Shown here: positions 8,729 to 16,623 of the stretch, piece after piece
Position numbering within the stretch: position 1 is the stretch's first letter
Layout: the number at the start of each line of letters is the position of its first letter
Assembly (NCBI GenBank): GCA_965215345.1
Contig: CBDCDL010000002.1
Location: forward strand, 2,046,001-2,110,000
Source: CATQHW01 sp965215345
Lineage (GTDB): Bacteria; Spirochaetota; Spirochaetia; SZUA-6; Bin103
Direction: 5' to 3'
Length of the DNA: 64,000 nt
Position numbers and translations under genes: made by a program
The notes under the pieces: model-generated
Database searches by the model: none
What the model saw: only the letters and a program-made list of their open reading frames with translations
What the model was told of the DNA's origin: nothing

Positions 8729-10516
8729 ATGACGGTAGCGGATACGTGGGATCTGGAGTCGATCTTCGCCGGCGGCAGCGCGTCGGCCGAGTTCCGGGAC
8801 TTCGTCGCGGCGCTGGAGCGCGACGTCACCGCGGTGGGCGAGCGCGTCCGCGCGCTCGACGACGCGACGCCGGACGCCGAGGTCCGCGCTGTGCTGCTCG
8901 ACGCGCAGGCCGCCGAGGAGCGGCTGGACCAGGCGTTCTCCTTCGCCGAGTGCCTGCGCGCCCAGGACACGGCCGATGCCGAGGCGGTGCAGTGGGTCGG
9001 GCGGGTCGACGCGCTGGGGGCATCGCTCAAGGCGCTCGGCGCCGCGCTGTCGGCCTTCACGGCCCGGCTCGCGGACGAGCGCTGGCAAACGCTGACGGAG
9101 GGCGAAGAGCTCCGCCCGGTGGCGTTCCTGCTGAGCCGGGAGCGCGACCTGGCGCGGCGCAAGCTGGACGCCCGGACCGAAGGGCTGGTGGAGGAGTTGG
9201 CGGCCGACGGCTACCACGCCTGGGACCGCCAGTACACGACGCTGGCCGGCTCGCTGCGGGCCGAGGTGGAGGTCGATGGCGAGTCCCGCCGCCTCTCCAT
9301 GGGACAGCTCGCCGCCCGCCTGGAGGAGCCCGGACGCGCGGATCGCAAGGCCGCGTTCGAGGCGCTGGAGGGAGCCTGGCGCCCGGTGGCGGACCTGGCC
9401 GCCGGCGCGCTCAACAGCCAGGCCGGCTTCCGTCTCACCTGGTATCGCCACCGCGGCTGGGACTCGGTGCTCGACGAGCCGCTCTACCTGAACCGGATGG
9501 AGGCGCGGTCGCTGGACGCCATGTGGGCGGCGGTTGCCGAGGGGGCCGCTCGACTGGTCCCCTACCTGCAGGCGAAGGCGCGGCTGATCGGCGCCGACGC
9601 GCTCTGCTGGTACGACGTGCAGGCGCCGGTGGGAGCCACTGAGGACGCGCTCTCCTTCGACGCGGCGGCGGCGCGCATCCTGGACTGCTTCGAGGCGCAC
9701 GATCCCGAGCTGAGCGCGTTCGCCCGGCACGCCTGCGACGGCCGCTGGATCGAGGCGGCCGACCGCGAGGGCAAGGCGGCGGGCGGCTTCTGCACGACGC
9801 TGCCGATGAGCCGCCAGACGCGCATCTTCATGACCTACGGCGGGACCTTCGGCGGAGCGACCACGCTCGCCCACGAGCTCGGCCATGCCCACCACTCCTG
9901 GCTGCTGCGCGAGCGCCCCTACTACGCAACCTCCTACCCGATGACCCTGGCGGAGACCGCCAGCACCTTCTGCGAGGGACTGTTGATCGCGGCGGCCCTG
10001 GACGAGACCACGGACGCCGGCGTGCGGCTGCGGCTGCTGGACCGGGTGCTGGAGGAGGCGGCCACCATGCTCATGAACCTGCGGTCCCGCTTCCTGTTCG
10101 AGATCGACTTCTACCGGCAGCGGGCGTCCGGCCCGCTGACGGCGGCGGAGCTGGACGGACTGATGGTCGACGCCCAGCGCCGCGCGTTCTGCGACGCTCT
10201 GGCGGCGGACGGCTACCACCCTCTGTTCTGGGCGTCGAAGATGCACTTCTACTTCACCGACGTGCCGTTCTACAATTTCCCGTACGTCGTCGGGTACCTG
10301 CTGGCCAGCGGTCTGGCCGCGCGGGCTGCCGAGGCAGGACGGGAGTTTGCGGCCGACTACCGGCGGCTGCTCGCCGACACCGGCGTCATGACCTGCGAGG
10401 AACTCGCCCGGCGCCACCTGGGCGTCGACCTGGGTCGGCCGGACTTCTGGCAGGCCGCTGTCGAGCGTCCCTTGTCTCACGTGGGCGAGTTTGCAGAGCT
10501 CGCCGCGCAGTCATGA
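8729..10516 (+). CDS. pepF: M3-family oligoendopeptidase F
   Basis: 595 residues, normal for the family. The zinc site TLAHELGHAHHSW is at about residues 380-392: both His and the Glu of HEXXH are present. The third ligand Glu is expected in MTLAETASTFCEGL about 26 residues downstream. The C-terminal part has the conserved FYRQRASGPLTAAELDGLM and FYNFPYVVGYLLASGLAAR. Function: cytosolic zinc peptidase degrading short peptides. Start ATG at 8729 is preceded closely by a TACAGT box at 8717, so the message is probably leaderless or nearly so. The stop overlaps the ATG of the following 5'-nucleotidase remnant (ATGA), indicating former translational coupling. The last 70 codons recur as a fragment at 12382-12594. 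Confidence 0.93.
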   Translation: MTVADTWDLESIFAGGSASAEFRDFVAALERDVTAVGERVRALDDATPDAEVRAVLLDAQAAEERLDQAFSFAECLRAQDTADAEAVQWVGRVDALGASLKALGAALSAFTARLADERWQTLTEGEELRPVAFLLSRERDLARRKLDARTEGLVEELAADGYHAWDRQYTTLAGSLRAEVEVDGESRRLSMGQLAARLEEPGRADRKAAFEALEGAWRPVADLAAGALNSQAGFRLTWYRHRGWDSVLDEPLYLNRMEARSLDAMWAAVAEGAARLVPYLQAKARLIGADALCWYDVQAPVGATEDALSFDAAAARILDCFEAHDPELSAFARHACDGRWIEAADREGKAAGGFCTTLPMSRQTRIFMTYGGTFGGATTLAHELGHAHHSWLLRERPYYATSYPMTLAETASTFCEGLLIAAALDETTDAGVRLRLLDRVLEEAATMLMNLRSRFLFEIDFYRQRASGPLTAAELDGLMVDAQRRAFCDALAADGYHPLFWASKMHFYFTDVPFYNFPYVVGYLLASGLAARAAEAGREFAADYRRLLADTGVMTCEELARRHLGVDLGRPDFWQAAVERPLSHVGEFAELAAQS

Positions 10517-10806
10517 AACGCAGATTCCGACGTTTCCTGGCGGCCGTTGTGGTGGCCGCCCTTCTGCTCGGCGCGGCCACCGCCTTTCGGCGACCCCGTC
10601 GAGCTGACCATCGTGCACTTCAACGACCTGGACCGCATGGAGGAGAGCCGGGGACAGGGCGGGATCGCACGCCTGGCCGCGGTCATCGAGGCCGAGCGCG
10701 CACGCCGCGAGCACGTGCTGGTGACCTTCGCCGGCGACACCATCTCGCCCTCGCTGATGTAACGGTCGCCCCCGTGGTCGACGGACACCTGACGACGGCG
10801 GAGTGA
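10513..10806 (+). pseudogene. 5'-nucleotidase remnant with internal deletion
   Basis: Starts with a signal peptide (MKRRFRRFLAAVVVAALLLG), then one extra T in CCTTTCGG near 10587 shifts frame. The next frame reads DPVELTIVHFNDLDRMEES and on to TFAGDTISPSLM, matching the N-terminal 70 residues of the intact paralogues at 12620 and 25212. At that point the sequence jumps, after TAA, to TVAPVVDGHLTTAE and a stop, which matches the last 14 residues of the paralogues. About 1.2 kb of the middle is therefore missing. It overlaps the pepF stop by 4 bases, the original gene order. Not functional. Confidence 0.85.
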
Positions 10807-10810
10807 CGCC

Positions 10811-11485
10811 GTGGCGCTACCCGCCGATTTGTTCGGCTTCCTGGACGAGCTGAAGGACAACAACGACCGCGAGTGGTTCCAGGCCAACAAGGCCCGCTAC
10901 GAGGAGCAGGTGAAGGCGCCGTTGCTGGCCTTCATCGCCGGCTTCGACGAGCGGCTCGCCCGCCTGAGCGCCCACTACGTCGCCGACCCGCGCCCGGTCG
11001 GCGGGTCGCTCTTCCGCATCTATCGCGACGTGCGCTTCTCCAAGGACAAGTCGCCGTACAAGACCGCCGCCGGCATCCACTTCCGCCACGAGCGCGGCAA
11101 GGACGCCCACGCCCCCGGCTACTACCTGAACCTGGAGCCCGCCGAGTGCTTCGCGGCCTGCGGCCTCTGGCGGCCGCCGAGCCCGCAGGCGCAGCAGATC
11201 CGCGCCGCCATCGACGGCGACCAAGCCGGCTGGCGAGCCGCCCGGGACGCTGCTCAGGCCGGCGGTCTGGCCATCCGCGGCGGCTCCCTCAAGCGGCCAC
11301 CGCGGGGCTACGACGCCGACCACCCCCTGATCGACGACCTGAAGCGCAAGGACTTCTACGTCAGCGCCGAGCTGGACCCGGAATCAGTGACCGCGGACGA
11401 CTTCCCGGCCCGCCTCGAGGCGCTGTGGACCCACGCCACCCCCTATATGCGCTTCGTGACCGAGTCTCTATCCCTGCCGTTCTGA
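10811..11485 (+). CDS. DUF2461 (TIGR02453) family protein
   Basis: 224 residues, the usual length. Family blocks seen: FLDELKDNNDREWFQANKARYE at the N-terminus (key NDREWF..NK), GGSLFRIYRDVRFSKDKSPYKT at about 58-80, and PGYYLNLEP near 100. The family is cytosolic, widespread and without an established biochemical function. GTG start at 10811 lies 5 bases after the remnant's stop. No operon partner is obvious; it sits inside the duplicated pepF/5'-nucleotidase segment, between the two copies. Confidence 0.8.
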   Translation: MALPADLFGFLDELKDNNDREWFQANKARYEEQVKAPLLAFIAGFDERLARLSAHYVADPRPVGGSLFRIYRDVRFSKDKSPYKTAAGIHFRHERGKDAHAPGYYLNLEPAECFAACGLWRPPSPQAQQIRAAIDGDQAGWRAARDAAQAGGLAIRGGSLKRPPRGYDADHPLIDDLKRKDFYVSAELDPESVTADDFPARLEALWTHATPYMRFVTESLSLPF

Positions 11486-11549
11486 TCGCAGCGTCGCAAG
11501 GCCACCGCTACAGTGGAGATCGCCCGGCAAGCCCTGGTAAGCTTGCGAG

Positions 11550-11831
11550 ATGAGCTCAATCGCGACTAGCATCAGATCCGCGCTTGAGAACCAGGAGAAC
11601 CTCCGCAATCTGCCGACAACCGTTAGCTCTTGGCACGTCGAAGCGGGGCCGGACGCGACGGACGAGCCCGCCGTATGGGTGTGGGTTATCCTTGAGGAGG
11701 ATGCCGACGCCAAGACGCGGGCTATCGTACGCGAGTCGGTACGAGAGTCGGTGCGCGACTTCGTGCGGCACGAGACCGGGTCCGACGTGTGGGTTTACGT
11801 GCGTTTTCGCGGAGACTCGGAGTCCGCATAG
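11550..11831 (+). CDS. Small protein of unknown function paired with HEPN-like gene
   Basis: 93 residues, not recognised by name. It starts at ATG 11550 and shows alternating hydrophobic residues in two regions (SSWHVEAG and AVWVWVILEEDADAK, then DVWVYVRFRG) suggesting a small mixed alpha/beta fold, with a helical stretch RAIVRESVRESVRDFVRH between them. It ends 5 bases before the HEPN-like gene at 11837, so the two are co-transcribed. The arrangement (small acidic-topped protein followed by a HEPN-like partner) recalls toxin-antitoxin pairs, but no MNT nucleotidyltransferase motif (GSX10DXD) is present. Confidence 0.7.
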   Translation: MSSIATSIRSALENQENLRNLPTTVSSWHVEAGPDATDEPAVWVWVILEEDADAKTRAIVRESVRESVRDFVRHETGSDVWVYVRFRGDSESA

Positions 11832-11836
11832 GCGCT

Positions 11837-12343
11837 ATGAGCCTCCACGGCGATCTGCTGCGGCAGGCCCGACATCTGGCCACGAAGGAGCCTCGACGGC
11901 CGTTGCAGGCGAGCTTGCGCAGGGCCGTATCGACTGCGTACTACTCGCTATTCCACTTGCTGGTCGACGAAGCGGTCAACCGCATGATCTCCGCGCCGCG
12001 AGACTCGCTTCGAGATTGCCTGCGGCGCGCATTCGCGCACAGGAACATGAGAACGGTTGCTCAGCAGTTCGCGAGGAGTGATGTTTCGCCGAAGTTGAGT
12101 CCCGGACTGGACGGTCAGCTACTCCAACCCGAGCTCGTCAACGTAGCAGCGACGTTCGTCGATGTTCAGCAGGCCCGCCATGAGGCGGACTACGACACGG
12201 CTCGGAGATTCACGCGCGTGGAGGTTCTCGATCTGATCGATCGGGTGGAGCAGGCAACGAAGGACTGGCACGACGTACGCCGAACCGCTCCAGCCGACAC
12301 CTTTCTGGTGGGATCGCTTGCATTCGGCAACATGCGCAACTGA
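11837..12343 (+). CDS. HEPN-like domain protein
   Basis: 168 residues, mostly helical. The N-terminal block QASLRRAVSTAYYSLFHLL (residues 25-45) is typical of HEPN/UPF0332-type proteins, and EADYDTARRFTRVEVLDLI near 120-138 matches the later HEPN helix with a YD pair. HEPN proteins are commonly RNases or their scaffolds in toxin-antitoxin and defence systems. Start ATG at 11837 is 5 bases after the small gene's stop. The typical catalytic RX4-6H is not obvious, so activity is uncertain. Confidence 0.65.
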   Translation: MSLHGDLLRQARHLATKEPRRPLQASLRRAVSTAYYSLFHLLVDEAVNRMISAPRDSLRDCLRRAFAHRNMRTVAQQFARSDVSPKLSPGLDGQLLQPELVNVAATFVDVQQARHEADYDTARRFTRVEVLDLIDRVEQATKDWHDVRRTAPADTFLVGSLAFGNMRN

Positions 12344-12381
12344 TCCAAGCACCATGGTGATGTGATGAGACGCACGATCGA

Positions 12382-12594
12382 GGTCTGGCCGCCCGCGCTG
12401 CCGAGGCGGGCCGCGAGTTCCCGGCCGACTACCGGCGGCTGCTTGCGGACACCGGCGTCATGACCTGCGAGGAGCTCGCCCGGCGCCACCTCGGGGTCGA
12501 CCTGGGGCAGCCGGAGTTCTGGCAGGCGGCCGTCGATCGTCCCGTGTCGCACGTGGACGAGTTCGTGCGGCTGGCCGGTGCGCACACCGCGTAG
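12382..12594 (+). pseudogene. Fragment of oligoendopeptidase F C-terminus
   Basis: Seventy codons encode GLAARAAEAGREFPADYRRL...DELVRLAGAHTA-like sequence aligning to the last 70 residues of pepF at 8729 (shared blocks DTGVMTCEELARRHLGVDL and FWQAAV). Nothing upstream resembles the rest of the peptidase; it joins directly to unrelated sequence at about 12380. It lies 25 bases before the intact 5'-nucleotidase, the same order as pepF and the nucleotidase remnant at 10513, so it marks the edge of a segmental duplication. Confidence 0.85.
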
Positions 12595-12619
12595 CATCAT
12601 GGACACGGAGGATCTACCC

Positions 12620-14155
12620 ATGAACATCAGAGCGCTCTCGACATCTCGCCTGCCGGCCGCGCTGGTCCTGCCCGCACTCCTGCTGGTGGCCGCCACCGCC
12701 CTTCCCGCGCCAGTCGAGCTGACCATCGTGCATTTCAACGACCTGGATCGGATGGAGGAAAGCGGCGGGCAGGGCGGCGTCGCCCGCCTCGCCGCCGTGA
12801 TCGGCGCCGAACGGGCGCGCGCCGAACGGGCGAGCACCGACCACGTGCTGGTCACCTCCGCCGGCGACGCCATCTCCCCGTCCCTGATGTCCGGCTTCGA
12901 CCAGGGCGCGCACATGATCGCGCTGCTCAACCGGCTCGACCTCACCGCCATGGCGATCGGCAATCACGAGTACGACTTCGGACCGGAGGTGGCCAAGCAG
13001 CGGTTCGCGGAGGCGACCTTCCCGATCCTCGGCGCCAACAGCATCGACACCGACGGCGAGATCATCGACGGCGCCCAGGCGTCGATACTGGTCGACGTGG
13101 GACGGTTCACGGTCGGCATCTTCGGTCTGACCACCGTCGGCACCGCGGTCAAGTCCAACCCCGGCGGGGTGATCTTCCGCGACGTGGTCGAGGTGGCCGC
13201 CGAACAGGCCGCCGCCCTGCGGGAGGCAGGCGCCGACCTGGTGGTCGCGCTGGCGCACACCGACGTGTCCGAGGACCGCGCGTTGATTGAGCAGGCCGCC
13301 GTGGACCTGCTTCTCTCGGGCGACGACCACCTGCTGCGGCTGGACTACAGCGGCGACGTGCTGTTCGCCGAGTCGAGCGAGCAGGCCGACTGGGTCACGA
13401 TGATCGATCTGACGCTCGACGAGGTCGAACGGCGCGGCACCATGACGTTCACCTGGAGCCCGTCCTTCCGGATCATCAACACCGCACGCGTCGAGCCCGA
13501 TGTCGGGATGACGGCGGCCGCCCAGGTCTATCTCGACCAGCTCTCCGACGAGCTCGACGTCGAGATCGGCGCCACCGCCACCGAGCTGGACAGCCGGCGC
13601 GCCACGGTACGTGGCGGCGAAGCGGCGATCGGCAATCTGGTCGCGGACGCCATGCGCGCGGCGACCGGCGCCGACGTGGCGCTGACCAACGGCGGCGGCA
13701 TCCGCGCCAACAGGATCTACGAACCAGGGACCGTCCTGACGCGGCGCGACATCCAGAGCGAGCTGCCGTTCGGGAACGTCACGGTCGTGCTTCAGGTCAC
13801 CGGGCGCGACCTCGTCGCGGCCCTGGAGAACGGCCTGAGCATGATCGAGGACGGGGCGGGCCGGCTCCCGCACGTGTCCGGCCTCAGCGTCGTGTACGAT
13901 CCCGGCAAACCGGCCGGCGAGCGGGTCGTCGCCGTGCAGCGTGCCGGCGCGCCGCTGGCGCTCGACGCCACCTTCACGCTCGCCACCAACGACTACCTGG
14001 GTCGCGGCGGCGACGGGTATGCCGTGTTCAGGGACAAGGTGCGGCTGGTCGACGCGTATGCCGGCACCCTGTTGGCCAGCCAGGTGATCGACTACGTAGC
14101 AGCCAAGGGCTCGGTCTCTCCCGTGGTGGAGGGGAGGCTGCAAGCGGCCGACTGA
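12620..14155 (+). CDS. 5'-nucleotidase/UshA-like metallophosphoesterase, exported (copy 2)
   Basis: 511 residues. Signal peptide to about residue 30. The N-terminal metallophosphoesterase domain has IVHFNDLDRMEES, GDAISPSLMSGFDQG, the conserved AIGNHEYDFG and LLSGDDHLL; the C-terminal 5'-nucleotidase domain (from about 300) has AIGNLVADAMRAATG, LTNGGGIRAN and TNDYLGRGGDGY. Expected to hydrolyse nucleotides in the periplasm or at the surface. The usual DxH of the first metal motif is NDLD here and the GHxH is GDDH, in all copies, so metal use may differ. Start ATG at 12620 follows a GGAGG site (12606-12610). It is about 85 percent similar by eye to the gene at 25212. Preceded by the pepF fragment. 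Confidence 0.9.
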   Translation: MNIRALSTSRLPAALVLPALLLVAATALPAPVELTIVHFNDLDRMEESGGQGGVARLAAVIGAERARAERASTDHVLVTSAGDAISPSLMSGFDQGAHMIALLNRLDLTAMAIGNHEYDFGPEVAKQRFAEATFPILGANSIDTDGEIIDGAQASILVDVGRFTVGIFGLTTVGTAVKSNPGGVIFRDVVEVAAEQAAALREAGADLVVALAHTDVSEDRALIEQAAVDLLLSGDDHLLRLDYSGDVLFAESSEQADWVTMIDLTLDEVERRGTMTFTWSPSFRIINTARVEPDVGMTAAAQVYLDQLSDELDVEIGATATELDSRRATVRGGEAAIGNLVADAMRAATGADVALTNGGGIRANRIYEPGTVLTRRDIQSELPFGNVTVVLQVTGRDLVAALENGLSMIEDGAGRLPHVSGLSVVYDPGKPAGERVVAVQRAGAPLALDATFTLATNDYLGRGGDGYAVFRDKVRLVDAYAGTLLASQVIDYVAAKGSVSPVVEGRLQAAD

Positions 14156-14227
14156 CCGCAAGATGAAGGTAACCGCCACGACGACCGCCGGGTTGACGAC
14201 GGTATCGTGATCGGCGGTGGAGGCGGC

Positions 14228-15304
14228 ATGGCTGAGATGCTCTGGAGCAGGCCGATCTGCAAGGTGGCGGGTGACTACCTGGCATGGCCGACGGTCGTGA
14301 CCTGCGCGAGCGGGGAGGTGCTGGTGGTCTTCTCCGGCGATCGCCAGGAGCACGTCTGCCCCTACGGCAAGACGCTGCTGATCAGGAGCGGCGACGGGGG
14401 CGAGACCTGGACGACGCCTGTGATCATCAACAATACGCCGCTCGACGACCGGGACGCCGGCATCATCGAGCTGGCATCGGGCACGCTGGTGACGAGCTGG
14501 TTCACCTACGCGACCTGGGAACACTTCGACGCGTTCCGGGCCCTCGACCGCTGGGAGCCGGCGCAGATCGACGCGTGGGCCCGGCACTGCGGCAAGATCC
14601 CGGAAGAGACGCGCAGTGCCTGGCTCGGGAGCTGGACGCGGCGCTCGACCGACGGCGGGCGCACCTGGGAGCCGCCCGTGCCGAGCATCATCTCCGCCCC
14701 GCACGGACCGGTGCAGTCTGCCGGCGGCGAGCTGCTGTACGCCGGCACCGGAGTGGTGGACGGCCGCGGCGCGGTGCTGCTGGCCACCTCCAGCGACGAG
14801 GCACGGTCGTGGCAGGTCGCGGGCACGGTGCTGTTTCAGGACGACTTCACCGGCGAGCACCAGCAGTTCCACGAGCCGCACGTGGCCGAGCTGGCCGGCG
14901 GCGAGTTGCTGTGCATCCTTCGCACGGACAACGGTGCGGCGGGGATCCACTCCTGCCGCTCCGGCGACGGCGGGCGCACCTGGTCGCCGCCGGAGCCGAC
15001 CGGGATGATCGGCTACGACCAGCCCGGACACCTGATCCGACTGGCGGACGGACGGCTGCTCTGCACCTACGGGCGCCGGAGCAGGCCGTTCGGCCAGCGC
15101 GCCTGCCTGTCGGAGGACGAGGGTCGAACGTGGCGGCTCGACGCGGAGATCGTGCTGCGCGACGACGGTTCCAACACGGACCTGGGCTACCCGGCGAGCG
15201 CGGAGCTTTCCCCCGGCGAGGTGCTGTCGGTCTACTATCAGGTGGACCGACCCGGCGAGAAGGTGTGCATCAACGCCACCCGCTGGAGCCTGGGCAGTTT
15301 CTGA
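14228..15304 (+). CDS. Exo-alpha-sialidase-like BNR-repeat protein
   Basis: About 358 residues. Four Asp-box motifs of the sialidase beta-propeller are visible: SGDGGETW, STDGGRTW, SGDGGRTW and SEDEGRTW. No signal peptide, so it is probably intracellular. BNR-repeat proteins include sialidases and other glycan-binding or hydrolysing enzymes, so the substrate is open. I chose ATG 14228 (after a GGTGGAGG site) over GTG 14207. It is followed 16 bases later by the dipeptidase at 15321, likely the same operon. Confidence 0.8.
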   Translation: MAEMLWSRPICKVAGDYLAWPTVVTCASGEVLVVFSGDRQEHVCPYGKTLLIRSGDGGETWTTPVIINNTPLDDRDAGIIELASGTLVTSWFTYATWEHFDAFRALDRWEPAQIDAWARHCGKIPEETRSAWLGSWTRRSTDGGRTWEPPVPSIISAPHGPVQSAGGELLYAGTGVVDGRGAVLLATSSDEARSWQVAGTVLFQDDFTGEHQQFHEPHVAELAGGELLCILRTDNGAAGIHSCRSGDGGRTWSPPEPTGMIGYDQPGHLIRLADGRLLCTYGRRSRPFGQRACLSEDEGRTWRLDAEIVLRDDGSNTDLGYPASAELSPGEVLSVYYQVDRPGEKVCINATRWSLGSF

Positions 15305-15320
15305 CCAGAGAGAGGAACCC

Positions 15321-16442
15321 ATGCACCGACCCTTCGTCATCGACCTGCACCTGGACTTGGCGTGGGACGCCCTGTTCTGGAACCGCGACCTGACGCTCGA
15401 CGTCGCCGCCATGCGCGCGCTGGAGGAGGCCGAGCCGCCGCAGGTCTCGCCCGACATCGACACCGGCATCTGCACCGTGACCGTCCCCGAGCTCCGCCGG
15501 GGCCGGGTCGGACTGGTGCTCTCCACCATCATGTCGCGCATCCAGTCGCGCGAAGGCCACATGCGCGACGGCATGCGCACGCAGGAGCAGGCGATGGCGG
15601 TCGGCCGCGGCCACCTGGCCTACTACCGGACCCTGCACAAGCGGGGGCTGTTCAAGCCGGTCCTGGGCGTCGCCGACCTGGACGAGGCTCTCGCCACCTG
15701 GCGCGATCCGACCGACGAGGCCGCGGCCTCGGCTCCCATCTACCACCTGCTCTCCATGGAGAGCGCCGACCCGATCGAGGACCCGGACGACGTCGCCTTC
15801 TGGTGGGATGCCGGCCTGCGGGTCGTCGGCCCGGCCCACTTCGGCGACAACACCTACATCCATGGGACCGGCACCGAGGGCGGCCTCAAGCCCCCCGCCG
15901 CCGATCTCTACCGCGCCATGCGGGAGGCCGGCATGATCCTGGACATCACCCACATGGCCGACCAGGCGGTGTGGGAGTCGTTCGATCTCTGGGACGGTCC
16001 GGTGATGGCCTCGCACTGCACCTGCCGCGCGCTGGTGCCGGGACAGCGCCACCTGCACGACGACATGATCAGGGAGCTGGTGCGCCGCGGCGGCATCATC
16101 GGCTTGGTGTTCTGCCAGTCCTTCATCGATCCCGACATCGATTGGGAGAACCGGCGCCGGATCCACGAGTCCGGCTGGAGGCCCAGGTACGCGATGGACG
16201 GCCTGCTGCCGCACGTGGAGCGCATCGCCGACCTGGCCGGCGGCACGATCGCCAACATCGCCATCGGCACCGACATGGACGGCGGCTTCGGGGCGGAGCT
16301 CACGCCGACCGACGTCGACACGATCGCCGACGTCGGCGGGTTCGGGGAGGTCCTGCGCGCGGCGGGATACGGGCAGGCGGACGCCGATGCGGTCCTGCAC
16401 GGCAACGCGCTGCGCTTCTTCCGCGAGTCGTGGGCCGATTGA
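15321..16442 (+). CDS. Membrane dipeptidase-like metallopeptidase, M19 family
   Basis: 373 residues, family length. Zinc-binding features of the amidohydrolase-type barrel: IDLHLDLAWD at the N-terminus (the HxD pair), MESADPIED around 148, DITHMAD around 210, SHCTCRALVPGQRHLHDD near 232-250, and AIGTDMDGGFG near 315. The family cleaves dipeptides, including D-amino-acid dipeptides; no signal peptide is seen here, so it is likely cytosolic. Preceded by a GAGAGAGGAA ribosome-binding site. It shares an operon with the BNR protein. Confidence 0.88.
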   Translation: MHRPFVIDLHLDLAWDALFWNRDLTLDVAAMRALEEAEPPQVSPDIDTGICTVTVPELRRGRVGLVLSTIMSRIQSREGHMRDGMRTQEQAMAVGRGHLAYYRTLHKRGLFKPVLGVADLDEALATWRDPTDEAAASAPIYHLLSMESADPIEDPDDVAFWWDAGLRVVGPAHFGDNTYIHGTGTEGGLKPPAADLYRAMREAGMILDITHMADQAVWESFDLWDGPVMASHCTCRALVPGQRHLHDDMIRELVRRGGIIGLVFCQSFIDPDIDWENRRRIHESGWRPRYAMDGLLPHVERIADLAGGTIANIAIGTDMDGGFGAELTPTDVDTIADVGGFGEVLRAAGYGQADADAVLHGNALRFFRESWAD

Positions 16443-16623
16443 CCCGCTGAACGCTCGCTCTCCGCACGGATCCCCGAGCCGGATCGCTTGGTGCGTATAG
16501 GCGTGCAGAACGTATACCTCGACGGGCTCGTAGCGCGATGTCCGAGCGATTCGAAGATGGCAGCCACGAACTCCGGGAACGTGGGGCCGAGTCAGCCCAC
16601 GGCATGAGTTCGACGGAGGCAGA

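Noticed and set aside
12614..15580. 988-codon minus-strand open frame
   Set aside because: Opposite the intact nucleotidase and sialidase-like genes; no motif, shadow composition.
16443..16623. Possible precursor peptide or gene remnant upstream of the exporter
   Set aside because: Minus-strand pieces (VAAIFESLG, RYEPVEVYVLHAYT) look faintly coding, but no start, no family and no peptide with a leader motif.
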